A DNA stretch of 64,000 nt, from NCBI GenBank assembly GCA_964345035.1, contig CAYFPO010000008.1, positions 4,384-68,383 of the forward strand. Reading direction: 5' to 3'. The position numbers and the translations under genes are program-made. Origin of the DNA: CAYFPO01 sp964345035. GTDB lineage: Bacteria > Fidelibacterota > Marinisomatia > SCGC-AAA003-L08 > GCA-002704045. Shown here piece after piece: positions 37,408 to 46,269 of the stretch. Under the pieces are notes generated by a model. That model searched no databases. It saw nothing but the letters and a program-made list of their open reading frames with translations, and had not been told where the DNA came from. How positions within the stretch are numbered: the first letter of the stretch is position 1; the number at the start of each line of letters is the position of its first letter.

Positions 37408-39931
37408 TGGGCGCTAAAGTTAATTTTTTTCCTTGAATATCATTGATATTTTCCGGATAATTCAAGGGATATAATACACCATTTACCCAATCATTTACAA
37501 ATTCATCATAATGAATGCTCCCGGGAAAACCGGATTGACCGCCTGGATAAATGCCGTATGCTTTTGGATGATCTCCTAATTCAACTACATACCTCCAGGA
37601 TGGTCCATGGGTTTTTTGTGTGGCATTCGGTATGTACTTTCCACCACTGGTTTTGAGATCCGTTCTGCCAAACCCAGGAATTTTCGCTAAATGGTTTATG
37701 TCTGTTCCTCTGTAATTCTGCCACTGCCAGGATGCATCAATTTCACCCAACTCTTCTGAGAGTTCTTTAATTGTTCTGCGAAAACCTGCCAATGCCAGCA
37801 TTTCAAAATCTTCCTCTTCAGATGTAGCAATATTGTCAAACCAATCTGAGTTTTTCTCGTTTATCGCAATGCAGGATAACACCAGTGAATTGGGCCAGAT
37901 CAATTCATCTCCATTTTCACCAAATTCATCCTTCCAGGTTAATTCTTCCAAAATATTGAGATATCTAACGAACACAGTGGGTTGAATCAAATTACCTTCA
38001 AATGTAAAATCCCAACTGCTAAACTCCTCTACGATTCTGGATTCAGTTTTGTTCAAATCATGAGAATTTAGAACAGGGAGCGTTTCCATAATTATTCTCT
38101 CTGCCAAAATGTTTTTAATATCTAACTGAATTTCCTGTAAATCCGTATAATCACTCTTATTCATCTTCTCCAGCAATTGATTAATTCGGGCACCACGAAA
38201 AGGCAGGGCGTACATACCGGAATAAAAATACGGATAATCTTCAGTTACCGGATTCTGATTTGCAGAGCTTAAATAACCACTTTCAGGATTCAGTGAGTGG
38301 GGTCTGTGTAAATTGTCAGCAAAATCCTGCCAATTATGTTTGGAGTCAGAACCATCCAGAATAAACTGTCCTTGATGTTTCCATTTTACAGGAATATCTG
38401 TTGCGTGCCAAATAGCAATATCACCCTGTTTTGATGCGAACACGAAATTTTGACCTGGGCAAGAAAAATTATCAATGGCATCAACATAATCGTTGTAATC
38501 TTTTGCACGGTTCAGTTTGTAGAATGCTTTACCTTCCATAGATGGTTTGTGTGCAAGCCATTGCATTGCTCTGCCAACAGGAACGAATCTGCCAAAACGG
38601 TCTGACTTTTCATTCCTGTCCAAAAATACAACAGGTCCATGATGGGTAAATACAACTGTATCCTGGATAGTATCACCACCCCTGATTTTGATTTTTTCAA
38701 TTCTTTTAGTAGTTGGTTTCCAGTTTCCATCATACCAGTATTCATCCAAATTATTATCATTAAACCATACATCATAAAAATCCAAAACATCAAATCCGCC
38801 ATTAGTCACTCCCCACGCAATATCTTTATTAAAGCCTATTACTACGCCTGCTGCCCCCAAAAGAGATACACCATATACATTCATATTGGGTGAAATCAGG
38901 TGATTCTCATACCAAATGGATGGAAGGGTCATTTCCAGATGAGGGTCATTTGCTAGAATTGGTTTTCCAGTTTTTGATCTGGATCCAGATATCACCCAAT
39001 TATTACTGCCGTTGTGAGGGTTTGGTTTGAATTGCAGTTTGTCCATATTTATCTCTGATTTATATACAATTTCAGGTGAAGCTACCTGGACCGGTTTAAA
39101 TGTCCATTGCTTTGATTCTGGTATTATGGGATCCAGTTCTTCAGGATGCAGTGGGAATAATTCATTATAAATTTCCAGACTAAATTCATTTAATACACCG
39201 GTGTGGTACAGGTCATCACTGCGTCCCGTTAATTCCCACGCCATATACATATACAACAAAGCCGTTTTCATCAATGTCCATTCCGCAGGTGCATAATCCA
39301 GGATTTTATACTCAATGGGGTATTGATCTTTATTTAATGTGTGGATGTAAGTGTTTATTCCATTTGTATATGCATTTAGAATATCTTTCATCACTGGATC
39401 ATTCTCATACATTTTCAGTGCATTTTCAGCACCGAGCCGCATGCCGATCCTTCTTTGAAATCTGTCATATTTTACTGTGCGTGCACCAAGTATTTCTGAT
39501 AATCTACCGCCTGCAGCCATTACCTGGAATTCCAATTGCCATAACCTGTCGAATGCGTGAATATACCCTTGGGTGAAATAGAGATCACGGTCATTTTCAG
39601 CAAAAATATGTGGAATCCTGCGGTCATCCCAAATAACAGTCACATTTTCCTTCAATCCCTCAAGTATGAGATTTTTCTCAGGTATTTTATCGCTGCCCAC
39701 CAATGCAAGATATCCATTTGCAGGATCCAAAAACGGACCGATGGGAGGCAATGACCCCAATTTAATATTACCCAATATTGTAAATCCAAAAGTTATAAAA
39801 AACATCAGGATGAACTTTATTACAATCTGACTTTGGATTTGTGGATCTCTCCTCCGCAGGATATATATATATATTGCAATTGTAATCCAAACGACACCGA
39901 GGACTATAAATACATATTTATTACTCATCAT
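37397..39931 (-). CDS. Penicillin acylase family (Ntn-hydrolase) protein
   Basis: An 844-residue N-terminal-nucleophile hydrolase. The family makes a precursor that cuts itself so that a Ser becomes the new N-terminus; here the Ser is in NGSNNWVISG near residue 306, preceded by the alpha-chain motif WDDRRIPHIFAENDRDLYF (residues about 100-118). ILANDPHLEMTLPSIWYE and GAAGVVIGFNKDIAWGVTNG also fit. The N-terminus holds two hydrophobic segments (about 8-24 and 35-52), so it is membrane-tied with its catalytic part outside. The family cleaves amides such as penicillins or acyl-homoserine lactones; the substrate here is unknown. It overlaps ccmC by 11 bases and the small membrane protein by 11. 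Confidence 0.92.
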   Translation of the reverse strand: MMSNKYVFIVLGVVWITIAIYIYILRRRDPQIQSQIVIKFILMFFITFGFTILGNIKLGSLPPIGPFLDPANGYLALVGSDKIPEKNLILEGLKENVTVIWDDRRIPHIFAENDRDLYFTQGYIHAFDRLWQLEFQVMAAGGRLSEILGARTVKYDRFQRRIGMRLGAENALKMYENDPVMKDILNAYTNGINTYIHTLNKDQYPIEYKILDYAPAEWTLMKTALLYMYMAWELTGRSDDLYHTGVLNEFSLEIYNELFPLHPEELDPIIPESKQWTFKPVQVASPEIVYKSEINMDKLQFKPNPHNGSNNWVISGSRSKTGKPILANDPHLEMTLPSIWYENHLISPNMNVYGVSLLGAAGVVIGFNKDIAWGVTNGGFDVLDFYDVWFNDNNLDEYWYDGNWKPTTKRIEKIKIRGGDTIQDTVVFTHHGPVVFLDRNEKSDRFGRFVPVGRAMQWLAHKPSMEGKAFYKLNRAKDYNDYVDAIDNFSCPGQNFVFASKQGDIAIWHATDIPVKWKHQGQFILDGSDSKHNWQDFADNLHRPHSLNPESGYLSSANQNPVTEDYPYFYSGMYALPFRGARINQLLEKMNKSDYTDLQEIQLDIKNILAERIIMETLPVLNSHDLNKTESRIVEEFSSWDFTFEGNLIQPTVFVRYLNILEELTWKDEFGENGDELIWPNSLVLSCIAINEKNSDWFDNIATSEEEDFEMLALAGFRRTIKELSEELGEIDASWQWQNYRGTDINHLAKIPGFGRTDLKTSGGKYIPNATQKTHGPSWRYVVELGDHPKAYGIYPGGQSGFPGSIHYDEFVNDWVNGVLYPLNYPENINDIQGKKLTLAPNDE

Positions 39932-40601
39932 TGCTTTTAATTAAATTGTTAATGGATTTCTCAATATGGTACCGATAAAGAAACATAGCAGCCATAATGT
40001 TTGTAAATGAAATAATAGATAGTGGTAATATCCACGTGATTGAAGGGTCTGATTCTCTGATATTTCTCTGAGGATGAAGCTGCACTTCAGGCGACCACAT
40101 ATCCACTGCATAATAGATAATGGGCACATCAATGAATGCTAATATTCCCACAACCGCAGCCAATTTGGAGGATTTTTCATAATGCCCGGCAAATTTCCGA
40201 ACCATAAAATATACAATATAGATAAGAAACAGCAGCAAAGTTGAAACCAAACGAGGTTCCCAAGACCAGAATACACCCCAATTCAATCTACCCCAAATAG
40301 ACCCGGTTACCAGAACCAGAAAACAAAAGATTGTTCCGACTTCAGCAATGGAATTTGCCCGCATATCCCAGATTTCATCTTTTGTTTTTAAATAAAATAT
40401 ACTGTAAATCATTACCATAAAATAGGCTATGAATGTATTAATTGCGAGAGGCAAATGGTAATAAAGAATAGGCCACTGCAATACTTTACTTACACTGCTA
40501 TTTAATTTCTGGAAAATCAGGAATAAAACCACTAATGCAAGAAGCGCAGCAATACCTGTAACAATTCTGTGAATTTTATTTTGGAAAAATGTAGTTTTCA
40601 T
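39921..40601 (-). CDS. ccmC: Haem exporter/handling protein CcmC
   Basis: A 226-residue inner-membrane protein with six hydrophobic segments, normal for CcmC. The tryptophan-rich haem-binding motif is present as WGVFWSWEPRLVSTLLL (about residues 109-125), in place of the usual WGTWWVWDARLTS; the flanking His residues (YYHLPLA near 45) that bind haem are also seen. CcmC passes haem to CcmE in System I cytochrome c maturation. It follows ccmB with a 4-base overlap and overlaps the acylase-family gene after it. Confidence 0.9.
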   Translation of the reverse strand: MKTTFFQNKIHRIVTGIAALLALVVLFLIFQKLNSSVSKVLQWPILYYHLPLAINTFIAYFMVMIYSIFYLKTKDEIWDMRANSIAEVGTIFCFLVLVTGSIWGRLNWGVFWSWEPRLVSTLLLFLIYIVYFMVRKFAGHYEKSSKLAAVVGILAFIDVPIIYYAVDMWSPEVQLHPQRNIRESDPSITWILPLSIISFTNIMAAMFLYRYHIEKSINNLIKSNDE

Positions 40602-41260
40602 TCTTCTGTTATTGCATCAAATGTTAAATACCCTGCGATAGTAAAGACAATAGAAAAAGTTAATGTTATCATTATCCAGAAACTATAGTTGATATATTCA
40701 CCTCCTCGCATTAATTCTTCAGTAATTTTGACAGCACTGATCAACACAGGGGTAAGTAATGGATATAACAGCATCGGAACCAGTACTTCTCCTATTCTTG
40801 TCCGCATTCCAATTCCTGACACAGTTGTACCCACCGCAGCTAATGCCCAATCCGTTAATAAAATAAAACCTATAAATGCAATTTCATTTTCCGGCAGTCT
40901 AAAGCCAAGTATTAAAATGAGAAAAGGAATAATTACCAACTGAGTCAAACAAATAAATGAACATACTGCTGCCAATTTTCCTATATATATATTCCCACGA
41001 TCAATGGGGGAACATAATAGTAAGCCAAATGCATTCATCTCTTTTTCAGAGCCGAATGACCGTAAAAGTCCGATGACTGCAGAAAATAATACTGTTAACC
41101 AGAAAACTCCCGGCATAATACGAATCATATTGGATTGAGTCATTTCAATGGAGAATGCTATAAGCAAAATGACCGCAATTGCAAATATTACCATGGAAAA
41201 CACTGATTCCTTTGACCGGATTTCCTGCAGCATCTCTTTTTTGATAATTAACCAGATCAT
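40598..41260 (-). CDS. ccmB: ABC-type haem exporter subunit CcmB
   Basis: A 220-residue inner-membrane protein with six hydrophobic helices. The N-terminal IIKKEMLQEIRSKESVFSMV and the first cytoplasmic loop (FGSEKEMNAFGLLLCSPIDR) fit CcmB. With CcmA it forms the ABC part that releases haem-loaded CcmE from CcmC. Spacing is tight: 13 bases after ccmA and a 4-base overlap with ccmC. The stretch LVPMLLYPLLTPVLISAVKI also matches the family. Confidence 0.92.
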   Translation of the reverse strand: MIWLIIKKEMLQEIRSKESVFSMVIFAIAVILLIAFSIEMTQSNMIRIMPGVFWLTVLFSAVIGLLRSFGSEKEMNAFGLLLCSPIDRGNIYIGKLAAVCSFICLTQLVIIPFLILILGFRLPENEIAFIGFILLTDWALAAVGTTVSGIGMRTRIGEVLVPMLLYPLLTPVLISAVKITEELMRGGEYINYSFWIMITLTFSIVFTIAGYLTFDAITEE

Positions 41261-41273
41261 AATGGATTTTAGG

Positions 41274-41909
41274 TTATGATTGTAATTTACTATCCTGAAT
41301 TGTAAAAACTCTATCGGTCCAATTATCCAGCCATTCCTGTTGGTGGGAAGTCATTAATATTGATTTATTGTTGTTTTCCCATTCAGATAACTTCCCTTCC
41401 AGGAGTTTTATGCTCTTTTTATCCATTCCTGCAGTAGGTTCATCCAATAAAGCTAACTGCCAGTCTGATATCGAAAACTGCACCAATTTTAATTTTTGGA
41501 TCTGCCCTACACTGTATTCCCTGACAGGTTGTTGGATATGACTACCCAGACCAAATCTCTCTGAGTACTCCATAATTTTGTTAATTGAATTTTTTTGCCC
41601 CCGGAGGGATAAAAATAGTTCCAGGTTTTCTATTCCGGATAATGCAGGATAGAACATAGGGTCATGGCTCCAGAATATGAGGTGTTTTCTATAATGGAAA
41701 TCTGAAGTGAACAAGGGATAATGTAACAATTTTCCGTCACCGGTTTCGGGATAGATTATACCTGCCAGCATTTTCATTAATGTGGTTTTTCCACTTCCGT
41801 TTTCTCCGGTTAATCCGGTTCTGCTATTTGCTCCCAGAGAAAATGTCACATCCTTGATGACAGGTTTCCTGTGATACGATTTTGTAACAGAATGAATCTG
41901 GAGCAGCAT
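41274..41909 (-). CDS. ccmA: ABC transporter ATPase CcmA
   Basis: A 211-residue ABC ATPase. Walker A is GENGSGKTTLMKML (about 36-49), the signature loop is degenerate (YSVGQIQKLKL instead of LSGGQ), Walker B is LALLDEPTAGMD, and a switch His lies in LMTSHQQEWL. Its small size and position beside ccmB and ccmC make it CcmA of System I cytochrome c maturation. ATP hydrolysis by CcmAB drives release of holo-CcmE. It lies 7 bases after the zinc-ribbon protein gene. Confidence 0.92.
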   Translation of the reverse strand: MLLQIHSVTKSYHRKPVIKDVTFSLGANSRTGLTGENGSGKTTLMKMLAGIIYPETGDGKLLHYPLFTSDFHYRKHLIFWSHDPMFYPALSGIENLELFLSLRGQKNSINKIMEYSERFGLGSHIQQPVREYSVGQIQKLKLVQFSISDWQLALLDEPTAGMDKKSIKLLEGKLSEWENNNKSILMTSHQQEWLDNWTDRVFTIQDSKLQS

Positions 41910-41915
41910 TACAAC

Positions 41916-42353
41916 TCAGACTTTTACTTTTTTTCCACATTTTGAACAGAATGAATCAGTTGGTAATGTTACCGAACCGCAGGAAGAGCAATAAGACAAC
42001 TGTAATCCACATCCGCTGCAATATTTGTTTCTGTCATACAACTCAGTTTTGCATTCAGGACATTTCCCAATTTTCTGACTAACTGGATTTTCCATCTTAA
42101 TATCCATTAATTCACCTGCTTCACTGATCAACCCCTGCTTCACATATTGAAAATCTTCTTCAGTCAAAATACCCATCTCTTTTTCAAATTCAACTTCCCT
42201 GATTTGTTTATACAAATTCTTTTTATAGATTTCTATTGCGACTTGTTCATCGTCAGAAATCAGAGTAAAATCTCCGGTGTTATTGATAAGAGGTGAAAAT
42301 ACAAACCAGCACAATGATAAAAAAATTGAAAAAAAGAGAATAGAAACAATCAT
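41916..42353 (-). CDS. Membrane-anchored zinc-ribbon protein in the ccm operon
   Basis: A 145-residue protein. It starts with a hydrophobic helix (VSILFFSIFLSLCWFVFS, about 2-19), then a charged part with a pattern seen in CcmI-like proteins (QIREVEFEKEMGILTEEDF). The C-terminal 50 residues are two zinc ribbons: CPECKTELYDRNKYCSGCG and CSSCGSVTLPTDSFCSKCG, eight cysteines in four CxxC pairs. It overlaps the end of ccmH by four bases and precedes ccmA by 7. If the ribbons face the cytoplasm they may bind zinc or regulate assembly; if they face out, a thiol role with CcmH is possible. Exact function is unknown. Confidence 0.75.
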   Translation of the reverse strand: MIVSILFFSIFLSLCWFVFSPLINNTGDFTLISDDEQVAIEIYKKNLYKQIREVEFEKEMGILTEEDFQYVKQGLISEAGELMDIKMENPVSQKIGKCPECKTELYDRNKYCSGCGLQLSYCSSCGSVTLPTDSFCSKCGKKVKV

Positions 42354-42904
42354 TTTTCGTTTTGAGTCATCTCATTTGTAAATTGATCTTCGATCTTTTG
42401 CAGTTCCTTATCAGTCAATTTATTCTCATGTAATAATTCTCTTTCATTAGAAAATTTCTTTAGAATTATTGTAATTAAAAATAGTCCGAAAATGATAAAA
42501 ACAATCGGCATACCCCAAGCCAATTTATCTAATCCACTTTGCCCAGGAGTTGATCGAACCCGTTCACCAAAAATCAGCACAAATAGGTCTACTATTTCAC
42601 TATCACTCATCGGTGATTGAAGAATTGAATTTATATTATTCGTTAAAGCAGATGATACTGGAATTTTGAATTCTGTAACCAAGTTGTTTAATTCCAATCT
42701 CACTTCATCAACTACAAAATCTTCAGATATTAATTTTGCAATGATTTCTTTCATTTTGTTGGAAAGCGGTGAATCATGTTCTGACAGCACACCACCAAAA
42801 CAACACGGTGCATTCAGAAGTGCTTCAACTTGTCTCTGTCGTTCCGGTTTAAACTGTGAAAAACAAGCAGTTGTTATAAAAATAAATATCAGATATTTGT
42901 TCAA
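42350..42904 (-). CDS. ccmH: CcmH-type thiol protein with a vicinal CC motif
   Basis: A 184-residue exported protein, signal peptide at 1-16, and a C-terminal hydrophobic helix (MPIVFIIFGLFLITIIL, about 137-155). The active site that is LRCxxC in classical CcmH reads LLNAPCCFGGVLSEHDSPLS here (Cys34-Cys35), and SDSEIVDLFVLIFGERV matches the rest of the domain. CcmH reduces or presents the CxxCH thiols of apocytochrome c. The CC form is a known subtype in some delta-proteobacteria and FCB bacteria, from memory. It overlaps the ccmF stop by four bases and the zinc-ribbon gene by four. Confidence 0.82.
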   Translation of the reverse strand: MNKYLIFIFITTACFSQFKPERQRQVEALLNAPCCFGGVLSEHDSPLSNKMKEIIAKLISEDFVVDEVRLELNNLVTEFKIPVSSALTNNINSILQSPMSDSEIVDLFVLIFGERVRSTPGQSGLDKLAWGMPIVFIIFGLFLITIILKKFSNERELLHENKLTDKELQKIEDQFTNEMTQNEK

Positions 42905-44808
42905 TATTTTAATCGTGGTAATTTTGGATTAATACAGATAATCACACCAATGGTTAACATCAATGTGCCCAGCCAAACCCAGGTTACCATCGGATTTATT
43001 TTTACCTTTAAAGTCGCCTGGCCTGTATCCATATCTACATCACCCAGCACCATATACAGATCTTCAAATAATGTGGATCTTATAGCAACTTCAGAATGGG
43101 GCTGATTGTTCTGATCTACATAAAACCGTTTTTCCGGCTGGAGAAATGCAAATTGTTCTCCATCCTTTTTAACTTCGATTGCAATTATCTTTGCTATATG
43201 GTTTGATCTTTTTTCAGGATCAGTCTCAGGAGTTTCAGCCCAAAATTTTCTGTATTCCAGTGAATAATTCTTTAGGGTGACTATTTCATGTAATTTCATG
43301 GATAAATCAGCTTCCTTATCAAATGCTTTCCCGATAAATCCGGCAAACATCATCATTATTCCCAAATGGACGATATACCCTCCATATCTGGATCGGTTTT
43401 TTTTGATCAGTATTGCGAATGCAGAAAACACATCTTCGTTATGTAATCGAACGCGTGTAGAAACAGCTCGGTAAAATTCCATGAAAATAACTGCACAAAC
43501 AAAAATAACTAAAACTGAAAAGATGAGCGGATAAATTAATTTCACTTTGAAAATAATCGCCCAGATTGCAGTTAAAATGAATCCGGAAATTATGGGAATG
43601 GTAAAATTTTTCTTAACTGATTTTACAGAAGTTTTTCGCCATGCCAGCAATGGTCCAATCCCAGTTAAAATAAGAAGAACTATCCCAAATGGAATTATGA
43701 CATGATTAAAATAGGTTGATCCGATAGTAATCTGCACTCCTGTAATAGCTTCAGATAACAAGGGATACAATGTGCCCCACAGAATTGCAGCACACATTGA
43801 TACAAATACTACATTGTTAAACAGAAAACCACTTTCTCGGCTGACTAGGGATTCCAACCGATTTTGTGAAACCAATACATGTCTCTTTTTCCAAAGTAGA
43901 AAAATATTGAAAAGAACTATGTAAATAATAAAACCAAAAAACCATATCCCGAGATCTGTGGCTGCAAACGCATGGATTGAGGAAATTATTCCACTTCTGG
44001 TAAGATATGTACCAAAAATGGTAAGTGTAAATGTAAGCATAATTAAAATCATATTCCATCGTTTAAGCATATTTTTCTTTTCCTGAATGAGTACAGAATG
44101 TAGATATGCTGTTCCGGTTATCCAGGGGAACAGAGAAGCATTCTCAACAGGATCCCAAGCCCAATAGCCGCCCCAACCGAGTTCCATATATGCCCATTTA
44201 CCTCCCAGCACAATTGCAATACTGAGGCAACCCCATGGAAATAAAGTCCATCTGCGGGTTGCTCTGATCCATTCCGCATCCAGACTATTGGTAATGAGTG
44301 CAGCTAATGCAAAAGCAAATGGCACTGAGAATCCTATAAAACCCAAGTATAACAATGGTGGATGGATGACCATCAATGGATGCTGTAGTAATGGATTTAA
44401 CCCACTGGATCTATTGGATGGATTCACAGCCGGTAGAAATGGGTCTTCAATAAAATTACACATAATAATAAAGAAACACTGGATCACCAAAAGAATGATT
44501 ATTACCCACGGCATCAATACGATGAATCTTTTTCTGTGGAGGGTGATGACGATTATTGAATACATCGATAGTATTAAAAGCCAGAACAGAAGCGATCCTT
44601 CCATCCCTGCCCATAATCCGGTAATTTTATAAATCAGGGGAGTGGTCGCACTGCTGTAATTAGAAATATATTCCAGTTGGAAATTGCTTTGAATGAGTTC
44701 TCTTACTAAAACTGAAGCTGAAATGAAAATCAAGGCGAATGATACATAAACTGCATTTATTCCTGAAATACGAAATTGTATTTGATTTTTGACAAGATAC
44801 CAACCCAT
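42901..44808 (-). CDS. ccmF: Cytochrome c haem lyase subunit CcmF
   Basis: A 635-residue inner-membrane protein with about 14 helices. The WWD haem-handling domain is seen as WAYMELGWGGYWAWDPVENA (near residue 205), with HPPLLYLGFIG and the His-containing loops flanking it. The periplasmic C-terminal domain has FAGFIGKAFDKEADLSM. CcmF joins haem from CcmE to apocytochrome c. The first ATG is at 44808, but the open frame continues upstream to the ccmE stop and encodes a hydrophobic stretch that completes the first helix. A CTG at 44877 with GAGAGG six bases before it is likely the true start, extending the protein by 23 residues. Confidence 0.93.
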   Translation of the reverse strand: MGWYLVKNQIQFRISGINAVYVSFALIFISASVLVRELIQSNFQLEYISNYSSATTPLIYKITGLWAGMEGSLLFWLLILSMYSIIVITLHRKRFIVLMPWVIIILLVIQCFFIIMCNFIEDPFLPAVNPSNRSSGLNPLLQHPLMVIHPPLLYLGFIGFSVPFAFALAALITNSLDAEWIRATRRWTLFPWGCLSIAIVLGGKWAYMELGWGGYWAWDPVENASLFPWITGTAYLHSVLIQEKKNMLKRWNMILIMLTFTLTIFGTYLTRSGIISSIHAFAATDLGIWFFGFIIYIVLFNIFLLWKKRHVLVSQNRLESLVSRESGFLFNNVVFVSMCAAILWGTLYPLLSEAITGVQITIGSTYFNHVIIPFGIVLLILTGIGPLLAWRKTSVKSVKKNFTIPIISGFILTAIWAIIFKVKLIYPLIFSVLVIFVCAVIFMEFYRAVSTRVRLHNEDVFSAFAILIKKNRSRYGGYIVHLGIMMMFAGFIGKAFDKEADLSMKLHEIVTLKNYSLEYRKFWAETPETDPEKRSNHIAKIIAIEVKKDGEQFAFLQPEKRFYVDQNNQPHSEVAIRSTLFEDLYMVLGDVDMDTGQATLKVKINPMVTWVWLGTLMLTIGVIICINPKLPRLKY

Positions 44809-44880
44809 TGCTGCAATTGCATATATATTGAAAAATAATGCGAGAGTTAGTAATGAAGAACCAATGGTGGAACTCAGGAT

Positions 44881-45294
44881 TTACCTCTCTGTTATTGGAA
44901 TATAGTTTTTTTCTTCTTCATATCTGGAGGCACATTTGGTCATCAAATTGTCAGCAGTAAGGATACCGTCTGAATAACCGCCTTCCACTATCACATCTGC
45001 ATTGTCGGAAAAAAGATCCGGTAATGCTGCGGATTTATACACTACCGGTAAGCTGTGGTTTCCTTGATTCATAATAAATTTAACCGTTAATCTGTCATCG
45101 GAATATTTGATTGACCCTTTTTGAACATTACCCCCCAGACGAAATCTATCCTGGGTAAACTCCTGATGGTGGTTCAGGATATCTTCAACTGAAATAAATG
45201 GGACTTCACTTGCTTTAAAATCCAGCGTAATCCAGCCAATAGCAAGTATTGATAACCCAAGAATGACAATAATGAATTTTTTTCGATTCTGCAT
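44881..45294 (-). CDS. ccmE: Haem chaperone CcmE, cysteine-ligand (CxxxY) type
   Basis: A 137-residue protein: one N-terminal membrane anchor (KFIIVILGLSILAIGWITL), then a small OB-fold (FRLGGNVQKGSIKY, LTVKFIMNQ). The haem-attachment motif near the end is KCASRYEE: Cys121 and Tyr125 in a CxxxY pattern, where E. coli CcmE has HxxxY. The cysteine type is known from Desulfovibrio and archaea (so-called System I*). It is the first gene of the ccm unit, with an AGGAG site seven bases before its ATG. The 174 bases upstream (45295-45468) contain no gene and probably its promoter. Confidence 0.92.
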   Translation of the reverse strand: MQNRKKFIIVILGLSILAIGWITLDFKASEVPFISVEDILNHHQEFTQDRFRLGGNVQKGSIKYSDDRLTVKFIMNQGNHSLPVVYKSAALPDLFSDNADVIVEGGYSDGILTADNLMTKCASRYEEEKNYIPITER

Positions 45295-45468
45295 AAATTT
45301 TCTCCTTTTAAAAGTGACAAAATTTACACAGTAATAGAAACGGTACTAAAGAGAAATCGGGGAATTATACTTTGATAAAAGTACTAATGCAGGAAAATGT
45401 GCCTGCCGGAATATTTTAGTGTAAATTCTTTTTCGGATTGATGCTAAATTCAGTAGTAGTAGAATTTT

Positions 45469-46269
45469 CTATTCGGCAATATCCCAATGAATCTCCCTTG
45501 TCACATATTGCACAGCACTGTTACCGGATAACGGCACAACTACCTCAAAATCAGCATATTCACCTGGATTAACACCCGAATCTGTAATAATACCCGATTC
45601 ATATACTGTAATTTGACCATCCACGAATGAGGAATCTTTAGAAATCAATTGAGTTCCTTCATCCCAAAGTATATAAATAATTCTGGTATAATCTGCACGT
45701 CGAAGGCCGGTATTTTTTACAGTGCCTTTATATACTCTTCGGTCACCATAAATCTCCTCAACAGCATCACCCTCAAATTCTACATTGGGTTCTGGAGTTG
45801 CAACCTCTTCTATGCTTACAATGGAGCCTTTGTCAATGGTCAATTGACCAATTTGGGTATTCAAAATTATTCTGTCAGCATTTTCCTGAAAGATACTCCC
45901 TCTGACGATAGTTCCATTCTTTAATGTCACCTCATGAGTTAATTGTGGAACTTTGATGAGTTTTAATAAATCTGTATTCACTCTTGGTGCTGAAATTTTT
46001 GATTCATATTCAATAACTCTAGCACGGAGATCATCCAATTCAGACTGAATTCCGTCAAGAGTCTCCCGCATTGGAAAAAATTGCTGCGTTTCTTCCATAA
46101 CGGATTGTGAAATGGTTAAGTCATCCTCGGATTCTACTATTTCCGGTCCGGATTCTACAACTTCAACAGGTTCTTGTGAAGATTCTTCCCCGCCCCATGG
46201 TAGATAGGTTTGGATTGTCGCACATCCAGAGAAAAGTAAAAATATACCTAAAATTCCGAAGTTTTTCAT
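45469..46269 (-). CDS. Lipoprotein with coiled coil, Sm-like segment and C-terminal beta domain
   Basis: A 266-residue lipoprotein; lipobox LLFSGCATI with Cys16. A Glu-rich linker follows, then a short coiled coil (about 65-95, LDGIQSELDDLRARVIEYES). The segment VTLKNGTIVRGSIFQENADR (about 115-134) with ILNTQIGQLTIDKGSIVSIE looks like an Sm-like five-strand unit, as found in bacterial envelope proteins. The C-terminal third (YKGTVKNTGLRRADYTRIIY to GEYADFEVVVP) resembles an FxLYD-type beta domain. The gene starts inside the last codons of the HEAT-repeat lipoprotein gene (4-base overlap), so the two may form a pair. Family not identified. Confidence 0.75.
   Translation of the reverse strand: MKNFGILGIFLLFSGCATIQTYLPWGGEESSQEPVEVVESGPEIVESEDDLTISQSVMEETQQFFPMRETLDGIQSELDDLRARVIEYESKISAPRVNTDLLKLIKVPQLTHEVTLKNGTIVRGSIFQENADRIILNTQIGQLTIDKGSIVSIEEVATPEPNVEFEGDAVEEIYGDRRVYKGTVKNTGLRRADYTRIIYILWDEGTQLISKDSSFVDGQITVYESGIITDSGVNPGEYADFEVVVPLSGNSAVQYVTREIHWDIAE

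Noticed and set aside
45393..45413. GCAGG...CCTGC short hairpin in the gap upstream of ccmE
   Set aside because: Five base pairs only, no shared flank with the two supported palindromes.
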